The notes: generated from the letters alone by a model not told the origin. DNA of 64,000 bases from an uncultured Kordiimonas sp. (GCA_947500295.1 CANMRM010000004.1:249663-313662); one strand, 5' to 3'; positions 31,841 through 42,570 are shown, counted from the stretch's first letter. Numbers and translations: made by a program.

Positions 31841-33496
31841 ATGGAACGCGAATCCATGGAATTTGATGTTGTAATTGTTGGTGGTGGGCCCGCGGGCCTG
31901 TCCGCGGCGATCCGCCTGATGCAGTTGGCGCAGGAAAAAGACCAGGAACTTATGGTCTGCGTGATTGAAAAAGGTTCCGAAATCGGTGCGCATATCCTCT
32001 CAGGCGCAGTGGTGGATCCTATTGCGCTGAACGAACTCCTGCCTGACTGGAAGGAAAAAGGTGCACCGCTCAACACCCCAGTGACCGACAATCAGCATTG
32101 GGTTCTTACTGAAACCGGCAAATCCAGTTTCCCGCATTTTATTATGCCGCCGCTTTTGTCGAACAAGGGCATGTACACCACATCGCTAGGCAATCTTACC
32201 CGGTGGCTCGGCGAACAGGCCGAGGCAATGGGCGTGGAAATCTATCCAGGTTTTGCCGGCGCAGAGGTGCTTTATCACGAGGATGGTCGCGTCAAGGGCG
32301 TGGCAACCGGAGACATGGGTGTTGGGCGTGATGGAAATCCCAAGCCAAGCCACGAACCGGGCATGGAATTGCATGCAAAATACACACTGTTCGCTGAAGG
32401 TTGCCGGGGATCTCTTTCCAAAGAACTCGAGGCTAAATTCAACCTACGGGAAGATTGCCAGTTTCAGACTTATGGCATTGGTATCAAAGAGCTTTGGGAC
32501 ATTGACCCTGCCAAGCACGTGCCGGGCAGGGTGATCCACTCGCAAGGGTGGCCGCTGGACAACGAGACCGCTGGCGGTGGATTTATCTATCACCAGGAAA
32601 ACAACCAAGTGGCCATCGGTTTTGTGGTGACCCTTGATTACAACAACCCTTACCTGTCGCCGTTTGATGAAATGCAACGGTACAAGAACCATCCAGCCGT
32701 GCGCGAAATCCTTGAAGGCGGCCGCAGAGTTGCGTACGGCGCGCGCGCCATTAACGAAGGCGGTTTGCAATCTGTGCCGAAACTCTATTTCCCGGGCGGT
32801 GCGCTCATCGGCTGCGCGGCCGGTTTTGTAAACGTGCCACGCATCAAGGGCAGCCACAATGCCATGAAATCGGGGATGCTGGCCGCAGAAAGCGCTTTTG
32901 ACGCCATTGTCGGCGGTTCGGCTGGTGAGGTGGAACTTGCGGGCTACGAACAGGCCTTCAAATCAAGCTGGATATACAAGGACCTGCACAAGGTAAGGAA
33001 TGCCCGCCCTGCGCTCAGCAAGTTTGGTGTCAAACTCGGCACCTTCTACTCGGGCTTCGACATGTGGATGAACACGATTGGTCTTGGCAAACTGTTGCCA
33101 ACCTTGAAGCATCAGCATCCTGACAACGCAGCGACAAAAAAAGCGGCTGATGCTCAACCAATTGACTATCCAAAACCGGACGGAGAAATCACGTTCGACA
33201 AGCTTTCGTCTGTGTTCCTGTCAAACACGAACCATGAGGAAGACCAGCCCATTCATCTGACACTCAAGGATGAAACCATCCCGATGAAAGTCAATTTTGC
33301 CGAATATGCGGGCCCTGAACAGCGCTTTTGTCCTGCCGGTGTCTATGAGTTTATGGGGGAAGGCAGCGAAAAGCACCTTCAGATCAATGCGCAAAACTGC
33401 GTGCATTGCAAAACGTGCGATATCAAGGATTATACGCAGAATATCAACTGGGTTGTGCCGGAAGGCGGAGGTGGGCCTAATTATCCCAATATGTGA
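31841..33496 (+). CDS. electron transfer flavoprotein-ubiquinone oxidoreductase
   Basis: '[18 protein letters not shown]'; '[15 protein letters not shown]'; C-terminal 4Fe-4S 'CPAGVYEF...[17 protein letters not shown]'. Confidence 0.95.
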   Translation: MERESMEFDVVIVGGGPAGLSAAIRLMQLAQEKDQELMVCVIEKGSEIGAHILSGAVVDPIALNELLPDWKEKGAPLNTPVTDNQHWVLTETGKSSFPHFIMPPLLSNKGMYTTSLGNLTRWLGEQAEAMGVEIYPGFAGAEVLYHEDGRVKGVATGDMGVGRDGNPKPSHEPGMELHAKYTLFAEGCRGSLSKELEAKFNLREDCQFQTYGIGIKELWDIDPAKHVPGRVIHSQGWPLDNETAGGGFIYHQENNQVAIGFVVTLDYNNPYLSPFDEMQRYKNHPAVREILEGGRRVAYGARAINEGGLQSVPKLYFPGGALIGCAAGFVNVPRIKGSHNAMKSGMLAAESAFDAIVGGSAGEVELAGYEQAFKSSWIYKDLHKVRNARPALSKFGVKLGTFYSGFDMWMNTIGLGKLLPTLKHQHPDNAATKKAADAQPIDYPKPDGEITFDKLSSVFLSNTNHEEDQPIHLTLKDETIPMKVNFAEYAGPEQRFCPAGVYEFMGEGSEKHLQINAQNCVHCKTCDIKDYTQNINWVVPEGGGGPNYPNM

Positions 33497-33534
33497 TACA
33501 GTGCCCAAACCGTGTTTTTGTTAAGGAAGCAGGC

Positions 33535-35262
33535 ATGATGCCGTTTCTAAAATTTATGCCCTTGGCGTTTGTCCTGGCAGGATGTGCCGGCCAGGTCACC
33601 AAGGGTGAGTACGCGCCTGTAACAGGGCAGCTTTACAGCGAGTTTTCTCAAGAAGCAGTCGAAGACGGCCTTTATACGCCGTTTGTCGCCGGGGCAATGG
33701 CGCAGCAGAACTCAGCGTTTGCTGATAGCGCCAGCTATTATTTGCGCGCGCTTGAGGCTGATCCGGAAAACGAGCTGATCGCCAGCCGGGCATTTTTCCA
33801 ACTGCTGTATTCCGGCCGCATGGATGAGGCCGCGACGATTGCCGTTTCGCTGGCACAAAAAGGCGAGCCGGCTCTCGACGACAGTCTGGTATCCATTCTT
33901 TATGTGCTTGAAGCGTTCAAGCGACAGGACTGGGAACAGGTAAGGGATCGTCTGGAAGTTGTTCAGATGACAGGCTTTGGCAGCATGCTGGAGCCTTTGC
34001 TGGTCGGTTGGACGCATGCCGCAGAAAAGGATTTTTCCCGCGCTGAAGATGCCTTGTCGGCTATGGCGCTGGACCAGCGGCTGAAGCCCATAGCAGATGA
34101 ACATAAAGCCTATATGCTGGACCATCTGCAGCAGTTTGAAAACGCTCAGGAACAGTATCTGCGGCTGGCGGATGCAGCCCAGCCAACATCTTTGCAACCA
34201 TTTGTCGCCTACGCGCACATGCTGGCCAGAACGGGGCGGCGCGATGAGGCACGAACATTCCTCGGCGAACAGGCAGAGCGGTTTGCCAACAACAGGTTCC
34301 TGCTCAGGGAAGGCCGGCTCATTGCTGCAGGCCGGCCGCCAACCCAAACATCTGCAGAACCACTCGGCGCAGTGGGGGGTATGTTTTACCGACTGGCAAG
34401 CGAGTTTTCGCGGGGCAGTTCTCCGCAGGCGGCGATCATATATTTACGGATTGCCTCATTCCTGACGCCTGAAGTTGCCGACATCTATTTCATGCTTGGC
34501 AACCTGATGGATGACCTTGGCAATTCTGAAGCGGCGGCAACAGTTTACGGATCTGTTCCGTCGTCCAGCGTCTTGAAGCTGGCCGCGGATGAACGGCGGA
34601 TCAATGCACTGCGGCGCGCGGGACGGGTTGCAGAAGCAGAGGATGCATTGCGCTCGGCACTGAGGGACAATCCCAAACAACCGGTTTTTTTAACGGCGCT
34701 GGGTGACATTCTGAGGGAGCGGGAAGAGTTTCCTGAAGCCATTCTGTATTACAGTCAGGCAATAGATTTGTATCGGGCGTCTGGCCGGGCTGACTGGTTT
34801 GCCTATTTTGCGCGCGGCGTCAGCTATGAACAGTCGAAAGACTGGCCAAAAGCGGAAATGGATTTTCTCGCTGCGCTTAAGATCAGCCCTGATGAACCCA
34901 GCGTGTTGAACTACCTGGGATATAGCTGGATTGACCGCGGTATGCGGGTTGAGGAAGCAAAGGACTTGATCGAAAAAGCGGTCGAACAGCGCCCTGATGA
35001 CGGATTTATCGTCGATAGCCTTGGCTGGGTGAATTATCTTACCGGCGACTATGAAGAAGCGGTTCGTCTGCTTGAAAAAGCGGTGCGCATGGAACCCGAT
35101 GATGTCACGATCAATCATCACCTGGGCGACGCCTATTGGCGCGTGGGCCGTTTCATTGAAGCACGGTTTCAGTGGCAACACGCTATAGACAGCGATCCTG
35201 ATCCGGAGGAACTGGCCCAGCTCGTCGACAAGATGGATATGGGCCTGCGTGAGGATTCCTGA
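33535..35262 (+). CDS. TPR lipoprotein
   Basis: 'LAFVLAGCAGQVT' lipobox; multiple TPRs, e.g. 'PSVLNYLGYSWIDRGMRVEEAKDLIEKAVEQRPDDGFIVDSLGWVNYLTGDYEEAVRLLEKAVRMEPDD'. Confidence 0.88.
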   Translation: MMPFLKFMPLAFVLAGCAGQVTKGEYAPVTGQLYSEFSQEAVEDGLYTPFVAGAMAQQNSAFADSASYYLRALEADPENELIASRAFFQLLYSGRMDEAATIAVSLAQKGEPALDDSLVSILYVLEAFKRQDWEQVRDRLEVVQMTGFGSMLEPLLVGWTHAAEKDFSRAEDALSAMALDQRLKPIADEHKAYMLDHLQQFENAQEQYLRLADAAQPTSLQPFVAYAHMLARTGRRDEARTFLGEQAERFANNRFLLREGRLIAAGRPPTQTSAEPLGAVGGMFYRLASEFSRGSSPQAAIIYLRIASFLTPEVADIYFMLGNLMDDLGNSEAAATVYGSVPSSSVLKLAADERRINALRRAGRVAEAEDALRSALRDNPKQPVFLTALGDILREREEFPEAILYYSQAIDLYRASGRADWFAYFARGVSYEQSKDWPKAEMDFLAALKISPDEPSVLNYLGYSWIDRGMRVEEAKDLIEKAVEQRPDDGFIVDSLGWVNYLTGDYEEAVRLLEKAVRMEPDDVTINHHLGDAYWRVGRFIEARFQWQHAIDSDPDPEELAQLVDKMDMGLREDS

Positions 35263-36187
35263 CGTGGCAACTGACGTTCAGCAACGGGTCAACCAGGCGC
35301 CGGACGGCAGTCTTTATGTGATTGCACCCGCCAAGCTCAACCTGTTTCTTCATATCACCGGGCGACGCGATGACGGTTACCATGTGCTGGAAAGCCTGTT
35401 TGCCTTTACGAAGCGCGGTGATTTGTTGCGGTTTCGCGACGCCAGTACCTTCAGCTTGTCTGTGTCGGGTCCGTGTGCTGACATGCTGTCAGGCTGCGCG
35501 ACCGCAGACAATCTTGTGGCAAAAGCTGCGCATGCGCTGGCAAAGCTTGCTGGCAGGCCCTGTGACGTTCAGATAGAGCTGGAAAAACAGTTGCCGACAG
35601 CTGCTGGTCTTGGCGGCGGCTCTGCTGATGCTGCAGCTACCCTGGTTGGTCTTAACCAACTATGGAATCTTCAGCTGACCGAGCATCAGCTGGGAGAAAT
35701 CGCGCTGTCGCTGGGCGCGGATGTGCCTGCCTGTCTGGCCAGTAGGCCGCAGATTGTAAGAGGCATTGGTGAAAACCTGACATTTGTTTCCCCCGGGTGG
35801 TCGGCTGGCGTGGTCATTGTGAACCCTCGCAAATCGCTTGCAACCTCTCAGGTTTTCTCCGGATTCAAGACCTTCCGCGAAGAGCGGGGGCTGCCGCCAT
35901 TTGACGTGGCAATCAGCGACCTGGAACGCGTCTGCTCGGAGATTGAGCTCCTGAACGTACTGACATCCAACAGCCTTCAGGACCCGGCGCTTAAGCTTTG
36001 TCCTGATATTATGGAGATTGAGCGGTTCCTGCGGCTCAATAGCCAGTATGAGCTTTTACGTATGAGTGGCAGCGGCGCATCAGTGTTTGCGCTTTACCAT
36101 GACAAGGCTGCCGCAGACGCCGTGGCCCGGCGTGTCCGGGAGTTCCATCCGAACTGGTGGGTCATGGCCGATGAAATTGGCCTGTAA
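35249..36187 (+). CDS. ispE: 4-diphosphocytidyl-2-C-methyl-D-erythritol kinase
   Basis: 'APAKLNLFLHITGRRDDGYHVLESLFAF', 'LPTAAGLGGGSADAAATLVGLN'; start uncertain (GTG at 35264 possible). Confidence 0.93.
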   Translation: MRIPDVATDVQQRVNQAPDGSLYVIAPAKLNLFLHITGRRDDGYHVLESLFAFTKRGDLLRFRDASTFSLSVSGPCADMLSGCATADNLVAKAAHALAKLAGRPCDVQIELEKQLPTAAGLGGGSADAAATLVGLNQLWNLQLTEHQLGEIALSLGADVPACLASRPQIVRGIGENLTFVSPGWSAGVVIVNPRKSLATSQVFSGFKTFREERGLPPFDVAISDLERVCSEIELLNVLTSNSLQDPALKLCPDIMEIERFLRLNSQYELLRMSGSGASVFALYHDKAAADAVARRVREFHPNWWVMADEIGL

Positions 36188-36341
36188 GCGCCCATTTGTG
36201 CGATTTTATATGGGTGTTGACCCAATATATCGAGAGGAATGCAAGCGCCTGTTCCGGTCGGTGGCCATTTTCTGATTTGCCAGCCAAAAAAGGTCTTTAC
36301 AGGGTGAGACAGTTTCTTTACAAACCGCGCCACACCCATGG

Positions 36342-36416
36342 TGGGGCGTCGCCAAGTGGTAAGGCACCGGTTTTTGGTATCGGCATTCGCAGGTTCGAAT
36401 CCTGCCGCCCCAGCCA
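36342..36416 (+). tRNA. tRNA-Gln (anticodon TTG), CCA encoded
   Basis: TGGGGCG acceptor pairs CGCCCCA; anticodon arm CCGGT-TTTTGGT-ATCGG; T-loop GGTTCGAAT; ends GCCA. Confidence 0.95.
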
Positions 36417-36530
36417 TCGTTTCAAGACTTCCAAATGAAGCTGTGCAATCTGGTATCAGTGATGCCCATTTGCATTGTCCCCGGACTTAATCAGCAGCTT
36501 TTTTTTGAGTTGTTAGCAGGCTGTCTTCCG

Positions 36531-37841
36531 TCAAGCGAATGCCAGCAATAGTGATATTGCCGATCGGGCTTCATTGGTCAGCAAACGCGATGCCTGTGTT
36601 AACGATTCAAGTTCGGCCAAGGTAACCCAGAAGCTGATTTCATCACTTTCGGTCGGAAAGTCTTTAGGTAATTCGACTATGCTGTAGCGGCAGCGGGATT
36701 TCATAAATCGCCCGCCTTCATCGGATTGGTCCACTGTCGCACGCATGCGACCGTAGCCTTGTTCTATAGCTTCTTCAATCCAGCCCGGAGAGGGCGCCAG
36801 ACTTTCCTTTTTGTAGGTTGGTCCTAGCTCAACGCCACCACTCAGTCCAATTTCAAAGCTGAAGCGCAGCAGAAACCTGACAACCCCGCTTTGTTGCTGG
36901 GCAAACAGAATCACATGGTCTCTTTTTGTTGATCTAAGAAGTGGTTGGTCCCACGTTGGCTTCTCTCGTGTGGGTGCGTCGACGCTATAGAATTCAACAT
37001 CGAATGCGCCGCCGGTCTGGCAAGTGATTGTGTTTTCCGTCAATTGCCAGTGGCGCAGCCCCTCCAATGCAATATGTTTGGTCTTTAAGTCAATCGCTCT
37101 ACGAAGCCCATGAAGTCGTCGCACAATATGCTTGGTCAGTCCGGGTTGAACCGGATGAAAATAAGATGTTTCCAGCTCGGGCCATGCCTTTCCGCAGCTG
37201 CCGGCAAAGGGCACGGGATGTGTTGTCAGTAAGCTCCAAGGCGATGTGACGATGACAGACCGTGCATCGGTGTTGACCGAATAGTCCTCAAGGAGCAGTC
37301 CCTTGAGGAGGCCGGATGTATGCCAGCAATAGGCGTCAGTCGGACACGCTATCGGAAACGGTACGCGGCAAACAGCATTCCTGTTAAATTTTTGATAGAA
37401 ACGGGTGCCTTGTTCAGATTGGAGACTGTAGCTTTCATAGCTTATCGAGTCGCTTGAAAAAAAATCCAGATAGTGAGTGACAGCGCCACCGTGAACACGT
37501 GAGTAATTGCTATAGGTTGCCTGAACCGTTGGTGCCAGTTGAACGCCGTGCACGTTTCCCGGTTCCGGTTTAGCTTGCATTAACCAACTGGCTTCCTGCT
37601 GACCAGAGGCAACAATAAAGCCCAGAACACCGATTTCTGGCTGATTGATGATCGGTTGCTGAACTCCATCTAGACATGCTGCTGCGCTATTGGTCTCGAG
37701 GCCGGAAATTTCAAAAAAACCGCCAGTCCAGTGTCTTATGCTGCCTCTTTGGTTTTGCCATTCTTGACTTTCGCGCAGGCTTATCGGTGTGACAGACAGT
37801 TCGGTTTCGGCTCTTTGTTGTTCCAGCCACATGATCAGCAC
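36531..37841 (-). CDS. NDP-hexose 2,3-dehydratase family protein
   Basis: 'QQPIINQPEIGVLGFIV.....LMQAKPEPGNVHGVQLAPTVQATYSNYSRVHGG' plus second-repeat remnants 'TWDQPLLRST' and 'GGVELGPTYKKES'. Confidence 0.85.
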   Translation of the reverse strand: MLIMWLEQQRAETELSVTPISLRESQEWQNQRGSIRHWTGGFFEISGLETNSAAACLDGVQQPIINQPEIGVLGFIVASGQQEASWLMQAKPEPGNVHGVQLAPTVQATYSNYSRVHGGAVTHYLDFFSSDSISYESYSLQSEQGTRFYQKFNRNAVCRVPFPIACPTDAYCWHTSGLLKGLLLEDYSVNTDARSVIVTSPWSLLTTHPVPFAGSCGKAWPELETSYFHPVQPGLTKHIVRRLHGLRRAIDLKTKHIALEGLRHWQLTENTITCQTGGAFDVEFYSVDAPTREKPTWDQPLLRSTKRDHVILFAQQQSGVVRFLLRFSFEIGLSGGVELGPTYKKESLAPSPGWIEEAIEQGYGRMRATVDQSDEGGRFMKSRCRYSIVELPKDFPTESDEISFWVTLAELESLTQASRLLTNEARSAISLLLAFA

Positions 37842-38908
37842 TCATACTCGAACCAGTTGCTGTTCCAGCTAAGCTGCTTTGCACCATATTCAATAGCCCG
37901 TTCCCAGTTTTCGACCTTAGGCAAATCTTCTCCGGTTCGTCGTCGGAGCATCATTGAGAGACTCCCGCCATGTTGCCGACTGGTTAGCTGTGCTGCAGGG
38001 TTTAAAGCGTCCCAACCAGTCCACCTGAAAAGTTCAGCAGTATTGGGAGTGAGCAGAGTCCTATATATATCTTGCGCTGGAGTGCCAGCGCACCGATGCC
38101 CGAAATAGTCCGGCTTTCGGGCGAAACTTTTCGCTTGGGCGCTCAAAAGTGCGCGTAGGTCCTGCGAGGTAATGCTGTTGATCTTTTTCCACCAGAACTC
38201 CTGCTCCTCAGGTGGCATTGAATAGAGATATGGTTTCTTCTTGTCTTTGCAATTCACCCATTTTCGCTTCTCTGCGTTGCAATAGATTGTGGTGGGGCGG
38301 TCACCATTTTCCAGCGTCGCACCCAGTTTCCAAGCCCTCAACAACCAGTCTTCAAAAGGTGAACGAATAAGGGTCTTGGCTGGTTTCCAGGGTCCGACCT
38401 CGTCATAAACTGTACGTTTCAATACCCAGCTTGATGTAGGCTCGAACAATGTAGGCTTTTGGAAAAAGGCCATGGCGAGGGTGCGATCTGTGGGCGAAAC
38501 AGCATTGACCACTGGCTGCATTTGGCCGCCATAGTCTGCGTAGGTTGTAAAAGCTGCCTGCCCGACAAACAGCTCGGCACCTGATGTTTGAAGACGGGAA
38601 AGCGCAATTTCCAGATGATCTGGTAACCACAGGTCATCATGGTTGAGATAGGCGATGTGGTCGCCTGTTGCACAGGCGCTGCCCGCGCTTATTGGGCCTG
38701 ACTGCTCGCCGCAGCGCTCCTGAAGGTTAACGTAGAAAATTCGACTGTCGCCAAACGACTGTACAACTTTCGCTGTATCAGCTGCACAGGCGTCACCCAC
38801 CACCAGCAGTTTCCAATATTTGAAACTTTGGGCCAACACCGACCGGATTGCGTATTGAAGCAACGCCGGGCGATTGTATGTTGGCAAAACTATCGTTACA
38901 GCTGCCAC
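37835..38908 (-). CDS. family 2 glycosyltransferase
   Basis: 'VTIVLPTYNRPALLQYAIRSVLAQSFKYWKLLVVGDACAADTAKVV', 'IAYLNHDDLWLPDHLEIAL'. Confidence 0.9.
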   Translation of the reverse strand: MAAVTIVLPTYNRPALLQYAIRSVLAQSFKYWKLLVVGDACAADTAKVVQSFGDSRIFYVNLQERCGEQSGPISAGSACATGDHIAYLNHDDLWLPDHLEIALSRLQTSGAELFVGQAAFTTYADYGGQMQPVVNAVSPTDRTLAMAFFQKPTLFEPTSSWVLKRTVYDEVGPWKPAKTLIRSPFEDWLLRAWKLGATLENGDRPTTIYCNAEKRKWVNCKDKKKPYLYSMPPEEQEFWWKKINSITSQDLRALLSAQAKSFARKPDYFGHRCAGTPAQDIYRTLLTPNTAELFRWTGWDALNPAAQLTSRQHGGSLSMMLRRRTGEDLPKVENWERAIEYGAKQLSWNSNWFEYEC

Positions 38909-39101
38909 CTATGGTCCCCACTCAACTTACTCAGTTTTGGGTATCGAAGGGTGGGTTGATCCTCAAGCCGAAATTTGTATTAAATTGTATTCGGTTGCGA
39001 CAATTTTTACATGTCTCTGGAGTTGGCGGTGTTCTGGAATTCAGGCTTCTAAAACCAATCGCTTCCGGTTAGTGTCGCCGCAGGCAAGTCAGGAGTTATG
39101 C

Positions 39102-39758
39102 ATGCTTAAAGCCCAGATCCTACCCGTTACCGCATTTGCGCAAAACTGCAGCATTATCTGGTGCGATGAAACCATGGAGGGTGCGCTTGTTGACCCTGGC
39201 GGTGATGTTGAAAAGCTTCTTGGCCAGGTTGAAAAACTAGGCATTAAACTGACAAAAATTCTCCTTACCCATGGTCATCTGGACCATGCTGGCGGTGCGA
39301 CTGATATACGGGAAAAACTTGGAATTCCGGTCATTGGCCCTCATGAAGAGGACAAGTTCTGGCTGGACCAGATTGAAGAGCATGCGGCCGCGTACAATAT
39401 GCCCGGTCTCCGGTGTTGCGATCCCGACCAGTGGCTGAATGAAGGCGACTCCATCGAGGTCGGCAATGAAACCCTGGAAGTGTACCACACCCCAGGCCAT
39501 ACGCCGGGGCACGTCATCCTCTTTGACCGCAAACACCGGGTCGCTTTTGTTGGGGACGTTTTGTTCAAAGGGTCGGTCGGCCGGACCGATTTCCCGCGGG
39601 GAGATACGCAAACTTTGCTAAATGCTATCCAGCAAAAGCTATGGCCTCTGGGCAATGATGTGACATTTGTTCCGGGCCATGGTCCTCTGTCTACGTTCGG
39701 CGAAGAGCGCAAGACAAACCCGTTTGTCGCGGACCATGTGTTGTCCGCGCAGGGGTAA
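39102..39758 (+). CDS. MBL-fold metallohydrolase (glyoxalase II-like)
   Basis: 'ILLTHGHLDHAGGATDI' (HxHxDH), 'HTPGHTPGHVILFDRKHRVAFVGDVLFKGSVGRTDFP', 'FVPGHGPLSTFGEER'. Confidence 0.92.
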   Translation: MLKAQILPVTAFAQNCSIIWCDETMEGALVDPGGDVEKLLGQVEKLGIKLTKILLTHGHLDHAGGATDIREKLGIPVIGPHEEDKFWLDQIEEHAAAYNMPGLRCCDPDQWLNEGDSIEVGNETLEVYHTPGHTPGHVILFDRKHRVAFVGDVLFKGSVGRTDFPRGDTQTLLNAIQQKLWPLGNDVTFVPGHGPLSTFGEERKTNPFVADHVLSAQG

Positions 39759-39816
39759 ATTCCGCTGCTTCTTCTGGATTGAAGAAAAGCCTTTTGCTAT
39801 ATAGAGGTTAGGGGGA

Positions 39817-41439
39817 ATGGAATTGCTTCGATATTTCCGTAAATGGTCTATCGCACTCAAACGTCGCCGTTTGAGAAAAGAGCGGATGCGACTTCAGCGT
39901 TACTCATCAATCGAGCAGGATGTGCGCGGTGGTGGCAGCGCCTGCTATAACTGCAATGCTCCGCTCACAGGCCCCTTTTGTCATATCTGTGGCCAAAAAG
40001 ATGATGATTTGCGTCGTCCAATTTGGACCTTCTTCAAAGAGCTTCTTGACGCAATATTCGATACCGACAGCAAGATTATCAAAACGATCCTTTTGCTTGT
40101 TTTTATTCCGGGCGGCTTGTCCCGGGACTTTATGGAAGGCAAGCGTGCCAGGTACCTGCCTCCATTCAGGCTTTATATCGTCCTGTTGTTCATATTTTTC
40201 TCAACGCTCAGCATTGCCGATATTCTGATCATCGATATCCATGTCACCCCAAAAGCAGAAACTGTCGCAGCGAGGGAGGCACTTGAAGCCGAAATAGCCG
40301 CTGCGCAGGAAGTTCGTGATCAGGTCCAGGAAGCGCGGGAACGGGTAAAAGCGGCGACAGAAAATCTCGAAGCCGAAACTGAGTTTGGCTTTGCAAATCC
40401 GATCGATCCCATCGCTCTGGAGCAACAAATACAGGAGTCGGTTGCAGCCGCTGAGCAAAATGCCAGAGAAGCTGCAGCTTCCATCCAAGTTGATGCTCTT
40501 TTGAAAGTGATCGAAAACCTCGAGCGGCAGAATACAGCAGACAGCGAGGCGATCGAAGATTTTCTGGAGACACTTACGGATGAACTTTCACGCATTGAAG
40601 GGCAGGGTGAAGAAACCGATTTCGCAGCGGCCAGAGACAGAGCACGCGCACTGCTTGATGATCCGGAAACTCAACTGTCAGACGATTCCAAAACCGCTAT
40701 ACAGGCATTGCTATCATTAGACCCGCGCGCGCTGGCAATCGCCGCCGAAGCAGGTGCTGACGGCAGTGGAGGCATCAATGTCGGCGATCTCCCCTACAAT
40801 TTTGATATCGATATGTTTGTTGCCAATGACAACGATGAACGAGAGGGCATCAAGCAGGAGGATATTGATTTTATTCTCGAAGACCCCGATACGCCTGAAA
40901 TTGTCAAAAAAGCGACGGAAGGCTTTATGGAGGGGCTGCGTTCACCGCGTGAATTCAACAAGCTGTTCAATGACTGGCTGCCTTGGGCGCTTGTTTTTCT
41001 CATGCCGGTGTTTGCGGGGATTTTGCGCCTCACGCATTGGGGTAAGAAGCGTTACTATCTGAACCAGTTGGTTTTTGCGCTGCACTTCCACAGCTTCCTG
41101 TTTGTCATGCTGACGGTCTTTGCCTTTATTGTGCCGATGGTTGATGGTGGACCTGCCTTTGCTATTTTCTGGTGGGGCACCTCATTGTATCTGATTATCG
41201 CCCTAAAGGTTGGGCAGCAGCAGGGCTGGGTCCGGGCTTTCCTGAAGGCAGGTTTTATTTGGGTAGGCTATTTTGTGATCATGATGTGGACGATGGCGGC
41301 GGTTATGTTCTTTGGCATCAGTGACTCGACTGTTGGCGAGTTTGTGGAGCTGGTTCAGAACGCAAACGACGAAGCCGCTGTGGAAACGGCTTCGCCAGAA
41401 GCGCCAAATTCACTGGAGTTTTCTCCGCGTCAGGAGTGA
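39817..41439 (+). CDS. DUF3667-like zinc-ribbon membrane protein with large coiled-coil insert
   Basis: 'CYNCNAPLTGPFCHICGQK' zinc ribbon; TM after 'ARYLPPFRLYIVLLFIFFSTLSI'; about 200-aa charged/coiled-coil segment; C-terminal TM cluster. Confidence 0.8.
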   Translation: MELLRYFRKWSIALKRRRLRKERMRLQRYSSIEQDVRGGGSACYNCNAPLTGPFCHICGQKDDDLRRPIWTFFKELLDAIFDTDSKIIKTILLLVFIPGGLSRDFMEGKRARYLPPFRLYIVLLFIFFSTLSIADILIIDIHVTPKAETVAAREALEAEIAAAQEVRDQVQEARERVKAATENLEAETEFGFANPIDPIALEQQIQESVAAAEQNAREAAASIQVDALLKVIENLERQNTADSEAIEDFLETLTDELSRIEGQGEETDFAAARDRARALLDDPETQLSDDSKTAIQALLSLDPRALAIAAEAGADGSGGINVGDLPYNFDIDMFVANDNDEREGIKQEDIDFILEDPDTPEIVKKATEGFMEGLRSPREFNKLFNDWLPWALVFLMPVFAGILRLTHWGKKRYYLNQLVFALHFHSFLFVMLTVFAFIVPMVDGGPAFAIFWWGTSLYLIIALKVGQQQGWVRAFLKAGFIWVGYFVIMMWTMAAVMFFGISDSTVGEFVELVQNANDEAAVETASPEAPNSLEFSPRQE

Positions 41440-41440
41440 A

Positions 41441-42061
41441 CTACGCAGCGCGCACGCCTTGTTGCTGCAGGGCCGCAATCTGCGCTTCAGCTCGCGCGGT
41501 CGCCGCGTCCGCGCCTTTCGCGGTTTCACTGCTATCAATGATGGTGACATCCGTTATTCCGACAAACCTGAGCGCTTGGCGCATGTAGCTTGTGGCAAAA
41601 TCGATCTCACTGCCCACTGCTGTGCCGCCTGAAGCAACAACAAGAAATGCGCGCTTGCCGGTGAGAAGGCCTTCGGGACCGCTTTCTGTGTACCGGAATG
41701 TCAGCCGGGCGCGGGCGATCATATCAACCCAGGCTTTCAATGTTGCGGGTATGCCAAAATTATAGATCGGCACTCCGATCACCAAGGTGTCTGCTTGCTT
41801 GAGTTCCTGCACGAGGCTATCGGACAAGGCCAGTTTTTGCTTCTGCTGCAAGGTCCGATCGTCTTCAGGCGTGAAGTTGGCGTTGACCCAGTCTTCATCA
41901 ACAAAAGGGAGCCCTGCCGCGACATCACGTTCGATAATTCGGATGTCGTTCAACTGCGCACCAAGCGTGTCTATCAGTCGTTTGGAAAGTGCACGCGTGC
42001 TGGATCCGGTGCGCCGGGCACTGCTGCTGACGTGCAATATTGTATGATCTTTACTGGTCAT
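41441..42061 (-). CDS. FMN-dependent NADH-azoreductase
   Basis: 'ILHVSSSARRTGSSTRALSKRLID', 'LVIGVPIYNFGIPATLKAWVDMIARARLTFRYTESGPEGLLTGKRAFLVVASGG'. Confidence 0.92.
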   Translation of the reverse strand: MTSKDHTILHVSSSARRTGSSTRALSKRLIDTLGAQLNDIRIIERDVAAGLPFVDEDWVNANFTPEDDRTLQQKQKLALSDSLVQELKQADTLVIGVPIYNFGIPATLKAWVDMIARARLTFRYTESGPEGLLTGKRAFLVVASGGTAVGSEIDFATSYMRQALRFVGITDVTIIDSSETAKGADAATARAEAQIAALQQQGVRAA

Positions 42062-42165
42062 TGGTTGGCTCCTTGTTAAACAACATGAAACCGATCTAGG
42101 TATTCGCAGGAAGCTACACTAGCTGATCAAATCAAGACGCTGAGTTGCAATATTGCGAACACAGA

Positions 42166-42570
42166 CTATTTCTCTCTTTCAATCAGATTGAGGGAAGCAG
42201 AGTTGGTGCAATAGCGTAACCCTGTTGGTTGAGGGCCGTCAGGAAAGACATGTCCTAAATGGCTGTCGCAGCGAGCGCATGTGATTTCCGTACGCACCAT
42301 GCCATAAGTGGTATCCGTTTTCTCCGTGATCCGGTCGTCGGCGACAGCAGCCCAAAAGCTGGGCCAGCCAGAGCCGCTGTCATATTTGGTTTCGCTGTCA
42401 AAAAGGTCGGCACCGCAGCCCGCGCATTGATAAACGCCGGGTGTTTTTGTGTCCCAGTATTTACCAGTAAAGGCTGGTTCGGTGCCGCCGCAGCGACAGA
42501 TGGCATATTGCTCAGGCGTAAGGTCTTCGCGCCATTCGCTATCGGTTTTTTCAACTGGTTTTTCTGACAT
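42166..42570 (-). CDS. msrB: peptide-methionine (R)-S-oxide reductase
   Basis: '[11 protein letters not shown]', '[10 protein letters not shown]', '[34 protein letters not shown]'. Confidence 0.95.
   Translation of the reverse strand: MSEKPVEKTDSEWREDLTPEQYAICRCGGTEPAFTGKYWDTKTPGVYQCAGCGADLFDSETKYDSGSGWPSFWAAVADDRITEKTDTTYGMVRTEITCARCDSHLGHVFPDGPQPTGLRYCTNSASLNLIEREK

Noticed and set aside
36342-39100. Possible genomic island inserted at tRNA-Gln
   Set aside because: No integrase and no repeated copy of the tRNA 3' end found downstream; only the unusual gene content suggests acquisition.
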